A stretch of DNA of 8,166 nucleotides from NCBI GenBank assembly GCA_025362165.1, contig JANYHY010000219.1, positions 1 to 8,166 on the forward strand, in the 5' to 3' direction. Both the position numbers and the translations under genes were made by a program. This stretch comes from Myxococcales bacterium (GTDB lineage: Bacteria; Myxococcota_A; Polyangia; Polyangiales; Polyangiaceae). Shown here in pieces: positions 5,397-8,166 of this stretch (position 1 is the first letter of the stretch; every line of letters begins with the position of its first letter). The notes below the pieces were generated by a model. The model was not told the DNA's origin. It did not search any database and was given only the letters and a program-made list of their open reading frames with translations.

Positions 5397-6377
5397 ATGC
5401 GCCAGCTCATCGCTTCCTTCTTTGCAGTCTCGTTGATCGCTGCCTGCGGCGGCGCGGACTCCACGACTCTCTTCGATTCTCCTTCGCCGACCACGACGAC
5501 AGACGCGTCTCCGCCGAACAACGACGCCTCGTCGGTAGACGCAGCTCTGGACTCTGCGTTGCCGCCAGGTGTTTGCGACACGGACGCCAACAATTGCAAA
5601 GGGCCGGACGTGCCACAAGGCTGGACCGCGGTCGCGTATTCGGCGAGCGGCAAGACGTGTCCTAAGGAGTTCGCTCCGGGAGAGGACGTCGTGTCTGATG
5701 CGATGATCGGCGCGCAAGCGTGCAGCTGTTCGTGCAGCAAGACGCAAGACCCTGATTGTCAGACCGGCACCTCGACCATCAGCGGCGTGGGTATGGCGTG
5801 CGGTGGGTTCGGTGCGAAAGTGAACTTCGCGGGCGGCAAATGCACACCCATCAACGGCACCGTGGACGACTATGACAAAGCGACCACCATCCCGCCGATG
5901 GGAGGTACCTGCAACATACAACCAGTCCCCAATGACTCTGCCATCACGAGCCAAACCGCGCGCCTCTGCCCCGCGAGCCCCCAGTGCCAATCTGCGGCGT
6001 GCGGCGGCTACGCGCCCAAGGGCTTTACGTCATGCATCGTCAGTGATGGCGACGTCGCCTGCCCTGCGAGCTCTGCGTTCTCCAACAAGCACCTCGTCGG
6101 CGCGGCCGCGCATGTGGCGTGCAACGGCTGCGGCTCTGCGTGCACCTTCGTCGGCAAGTGCGATACCCCGAAGTTGAATTGGTACACGACCAACAACTGC
6201 AGCACTCTCATCGTCGCCATCCCCGCAGACGGCACCTGCACGCAAACCAACAAGGGCAACACCCAAATCGGCGCGCTCTCCTACACCGCAACACCGAACT
6301 TCACCGGATGCACCGCAACCGCGACGCCGACGCCGTCCCTCGATCTACAGAAACCGCGAACCGTCTGTTGTCGCTAA
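5397..6377 (+). CDS. Cysteine-rich lipoprotein, 326 residues, function unknown
   Basis: The signal sequence ends in a canonical lipobox (I-A-A-C, lipid Cys17). A low-complexity Ser/Pro/Thr/Asp linker (about 19-57) follows, typical of surface lipoproteins in this group. The remaining 270 residues hold 24 cysteines by my count, including a C-S-C-S-C cluster near 110 and a terminal pair (V-C-C-R). An even number spread evenly over the domain suggests a disulfide-braced extracellular fold. Gly, Thr, Asn and Ala dominate; no catalytic motif is seen and I recognise no family. It lies 19 nt after the previous lipoprotein gene and 13 nt before the SRPBCC gene, so it may be co-transcribed with either. 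A structural surface protein or a binding protein is possible, but this is not shown. Confidence 0.8.
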   Translation: MRQLIASFFAVSLIAACGGADSTTLFDSPSPTTTTDASPPNNDASSVDAALDSALPPGVCDTDANNCKGPDVPQGWTAVAYSASGKTCPKEFAPGEDVVSDAMIGAQACSCSCSKTQDPDCQTGTSTISGVGMACGGFGAKVNFAGGKCTPINGTVDDYDKATTIPPMGGTCNIQPVPNDSAITSQTARLCPASPQCQSAACGGYAPKGFTSCIVSDGDVACPASSAFSNKHLVGAAAHVACNGCGSACTFVGKCDTPKLNWYTTNNCSTLIVAIPADGTCTQTNKGNTQIGALSYTATPNFTGCTATATPTPSLDLQKPRTVCCR

Positions 6378-6390
6378 CTAGCGGACCGTG

Positions 6391-6864
6391 ATGCCGGTGA
6401 TCGAGCTGCGCACCGAGATCACGGCACCTATCGAGCGTGTCTTCGATCTCTCGCGCAGCATCGATCTCCACGTGGCCTCGACTGCGCACACAGGTGAGCG
6501 AGCCATCGCGGGTGTGACGAGCGGGCTAATCGGCTTGGGAGAAGAGGTCACTTGGCGCGCCAAGCACTTCGGTCTCTGGCAGGAGCTCAGCAGTCGCATC
6601 GTCGCGTTCGATCGCCCTCGGCATTTCAGAGACTCGATGATCCGCGGCGCGTTCGCGCGGTTCGATCACGATCACCTGTTCGAGGAGCGAGGCGTCATGA
6701 CATTGATGATCGATCGCTTCGACTTTGACGCGCCCCTCTCGTTCTTGGGACGCATCGCCTCACACCTCGTGCTGACGCGCTACATGCGAGCGCTGCTCGT
6801 GGAGCGCAATCGAGTGATCCGCGTGACCGCCGAGTCCGAGGATTGGAAGAGATTTCTGACATGA
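6391..6864 (+). CDS. SRPBCC-family ligand-binding protein (polyketide cyclase/dehydrase-like)
   Basis: This is a 157-residue cytosolic protein of the START/SRPBCC (Bet v1-like) fold. It begins with the family's usual first strand and helix (E-L-R-T-E-I-T-A-P-I-E-R-V-F-D-L, 5-20). G-L-I-G-L-G-E-E-V-T-W-R-A (45-57), F-D-R-P-R-H-F-R-D (73-81) and F-D-H-D-H-L-F (91-97) follow, all characteristic of the bacterial subfamily often annotated as ligand-binding SRPBCC or cyclase/dehydrase. The C-terminal helix ends in Y-M-R-A-L-L-V-E-R-N-R-V-I (131-143). Length matches the family. These proteins enclose a hydrophobic ligand; substrate and reaction are unknown. ATG at 6391 is preferred to the adjoining GTG at 6388 because the family usually begins M-P. 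A weak GCGGA lies just upstream, and the start is only 13 nt after the preceding stop, so co-transcription or coupling is plausible. Confidence 0.87.
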   Translation: MPVIELRTEITAPIERVFDLSRSIDLHVASTAHTGERAIAGVTSGLIGLGEEVTWRAKHFGLWQELSSRIVAFDRPRHFRDSMIRGAFARFDHDHLFEERGVMTLMIDRFDFDAPLSFLGRIASHLVLTRYMRALLVERNRVIRVTAESEDWKRFLT

Positions 6865-6876
6865 ACGAGCGACTGC

Positions 6877-6882
6877 TACTCT
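6877..6882 (+). promoter_or_regulatory. Possible -10 box (TACTCT) for the membrane-protein gene at 6893
   Basis: TACTCT lies 10 nt before the ATG at 6893, in the 28-nt gap after the SRPBCC stop. It would give a leader of only a few nucleotides. The spacing differs from the 6 nt seen at four other genes, and the gene could equally be read from upstream, so confidence is low. Confidence 0.25.
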
Positions 6883-6892
6883 CGGCCGAACC

Positions 6893-7315
6893 ATGGAAAC
6901 CTCAGACGCGATCGGGCTCAGGCAGTTCTTCGGTCTCGTCTTGCTCACGGTATCCAGCGTCGCTCCGTGCGCGATCACTCTCGACAATCCCCAACTGCCG
7001 GACGCGCTCGTGGGCATCGGCGCAGCCGCAATAGGTGGCGCGATCGCTGGCTTCGTAGCGAGTCGTTCGCTCGGTGCGCGCTTGCGCACGATCCCCGCTG
7101 CGACGATCTGCGCAGTAGGTGCGCAAATCGCCAATCGATTGATGCCGCAGCTGTTGGACGCAGGCAAGTACGTCAATATGATCCCAAGTTTGCTCGGCGG
7201 TCTTCCTGGGATAGTCCTCTATGTCGTGCTGCGTGAAGACGCCAACGCGGCAGACCAGCGCTTCTATCAAGCGGCCATTGACGAACAAAAGCGATTGGAC
7301 GAAGGCGAACTATGA
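6893..7315 (+). CDS. Small membrane protein with about four transmembrane helices, function unknown
   Basis: This 140-residue protein has four hydrophobic segments at about 11-30, 38-58, 66-84 and 95-113. The second is a Gly/Ala-rich helix (G-I-G-A-A-A-I-G-G-A-I-A-G-F) of the tightly packed type. Basic residues (R-S-L-G-A-R-L-R) lie between helices two and three, and a charged C-terminal tail (about 114-140, many Asp, Glu, Arg and Lys) probably stays in the cytoplasm. I see no recognised family signature. ATG at 6893 is the first in-frame start that gives a complete first helix; no Shine-Dalgarno is clear. It follows the SRPBCC gene by 28 nt. Its stop overlaps the stop of hflX on the other strand by 6 bp. 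Confidence 0.75.
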   Translation: METSDAIGLRQFFGLVLLTVSSVAPCAITLDNPQLPDALVGIGAAAIGGAIAGFVASRSLGARLRTIPAATICAVGAQIANRLMPQLLDAGKYVNMIPSLLGGLPGIVLYVVLREDANAADQRFYQAAIDEQKRLDEGEL

Positions 7316-8166
7316 GGCGAGCTTCGCGCGCAGCTTTGCGATCGCTTCGGGGTCAGCTTTCCAACGAACGATGACGCCGGTCTCGTCGTAGCGCTCTTCG
7401 AGGACCAACCCGCTCTCGTGCATCTCCGAGACGAGCTTCTGTTGCGCATAGGGCACAGTGATCTCCGCTTCCTCATATCGACTCTCGAAGAGCTCGACGA
7501 GTCGCTGACGAATGAGCGCAATATCAGCCGGATCGTGCGCCGAGACGATCCACGCATCTGGAAAGCGCCTGTGGAGCGTGGCCCGCGCGGCCGCGTCTAG
7601 GCGATCCGATTTGTTCAGCACCAGCGTGCTCGGCACTTTGTCCGCGCCGATCTCGGCCAGCACTTCTTGTGTCACGCGCAGCTGCCCTTCCCACCCTGAG
7701 TCCGAGGCGTCGACGACATGGAGCAAGTGCGAGGCTTCGAGCGCTTCGTCCAGCGTCGACTTGAAGCTCGCCACGAGATCGTGTGGGAGCTTCTTGATGA
7801 ACCCCACAGTGTCACTCACCAGTATTCTTGGTTTAGGTTCGGGATGGAGCGCGCGCACGGTAGTGTCCAGCGTCGCGAACAGTTTGTTCTCCACATATAC
7901 GTCACTGCCAGTGAGGCCCCGCATGAGGGACGACTTGCCCGCGTTCGTATAACCCACTAGCGCCACGCGTCGCGCGTCTCTGCGGTTCGTGCGCCGCACG
8001 TCTTGATCGCGCTGCACCGCCGCGAGCTCCTCTTTCAGCTCTGCGATGCGATCACGCACTTTGCGCCTGTCGAGCTCCAGCCCAGCTTCACCGGATCCGC
8101 GGCCTGCCTGTCGCTCTTTGCCGGTCGGCGACTCTCGGAGTCGTGGTGTCGTGTAGTGCAATCTCG
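7310..8166 (-). CDS. hflX: HflX, ribosome-associated GTPase (partial, 5' end beyond window)
   Basis: HflX is an Obg-HflX-superfamily GTPase that binds the 50S subunit and can split stalled or stress-inactivated ribosomes. The 284 visible residues cover the end of the N-terminal domain, including its Gly-rich motif in the form A-G-R-G-S-G-E-A-G-L-E-L-D-R-R, and a coiled-coil linker (R-I-A-E-L-K-E-E-L). The whole G domain follows: G1 G-Y-T-N-A-G-K-S (7931-7954), G2 A-T-L-D-T-T, G3 D-T-V-G-F, G4 N-K-S-D and G5 S-A-H. A short C-terminal domain (V-P-Y-A-Q to the end) completes it. All nucleotide-binding motifs look intact. The gene continues past the right edge, because the first Met-like codon in the window (a TTG at 8161) is internal to the N-terminal domain. 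The Gly-rich motif differs from the common R-G-P-G-E form. Ends in TAG, interlocked with the TGA of the converging gene. Confidence 0.95.
   Translation of the reverse strand, partial: RLHYTTPRLRESPTGKERQAGRGSGEAGLELDRRKVRDRIAELKEELAAVQRDQDVRRTNRRDARRVALVGYTNAGKSSLMRGLTGSDVYVENKLFATLDTTVRALHPEPKPRILVSDTVGFIKKLPHDLVASFKSTLDEALEASHLLHVVDASDSGWEGQLRVTQEVLAEIGADKVPSTLVLNKSDRLDAAARATLHRRFPDAWIVSAHDPADIALIRQRLVELFESRYEEAEITVPYAQQKLVSEMHESGLVLEERYDETGVIVRWKADPEAIAKLRAKLAS

Noticed and set aside
5364..5990. Minus-strand open frame (208 codons) opposite the Cys-rich lipoprotein gene
   Set aside because: Arg/Ala/Val-rich low-complexity translation with no signal or domain. The opposite strand has a canonical lipobox and an even set of cysteines.
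6371..6387. Near-palindrome around the stop of the Cys-rich lipoprotein gene (CGCT-AACT-AGCG), considered as an attenuator or coupling hairpin
   Set aside because: Only four base pairs are clean, outer pairs mismatch, and such short symmetry is expected by chance.

Overview
The window looks like an ordinary chromosomal stretch of a GC-rich, Gram-negative bacterium, most likely a myxobacterium (Myxococcota, Polyangia-like). This placement is an inference. It rests on the density of lipoproteins, on Asp/Ala/Gly-rich or Pro/Thr/Ala-rich linkers after the lipid cysteine, on a secreted RCC1-repeat protein, and on large Cys-rich surface proteins of no known function. There is no sign of a mobile element, CRISPR array, RNA gene, prophage or obvious biosynthetic cluster.

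The layout has eleven protein genes, two of them cut by the window edges. On the left, two minus-strand lipoprotein genes lie one behind the other: an RCC1-repeat protein (1-688, 3' end off the window) and a tandem SnoaL/NTF2-like lipoprotein (792-1937). A good intrinsic terminator separates them at 737-766. A secreted discoidin-like (F5/8 type C) protein runs the other way (2043-2534). Next come a divergent pair, a 122-residue orphan (2550-2918, minus) and a secreted two-part protein with a possible C-terminal beta-barrel (2958-4118, plus). A six-helix membrane protein follows (4082-4924, minus), overlapping its convergent neighbour by 37 bp. Four plus-strand genes then follow closely: a small lipoprotein (4982-5377), a Cys-rich lipoprotein (5397-6377), an SRPBCC ligand-binding protein (6391-6864) and a four-helix membrane protein (6893-7315). 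The last gene is hflX, a ribosome-associated GTPase, on the minus strand (7310-8166, 5' end off the window).

Six of the eleven products carry export signals and two more are integral membrane proteins, so most of the window serves the cell envelope. I see no shared pathway. HflX and the SRPBCC protein are the only cytosolic products whose family I recognise.

The most striking signal is in the control DNA. Four genes (RCC1, and those starting at 2958, 4982 and 5397) have a TANNNT box exactly 6 nt before the ATG and no convincing Shine-Dalgarno. This is the arrangement expected for leaderless transcripts. By contrast, the SnoaL-like gene has a strong AGGAG site and the 4924 gene has a moderate one before a GTG start. 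I found no convincing evidence of a new multi-gene system.
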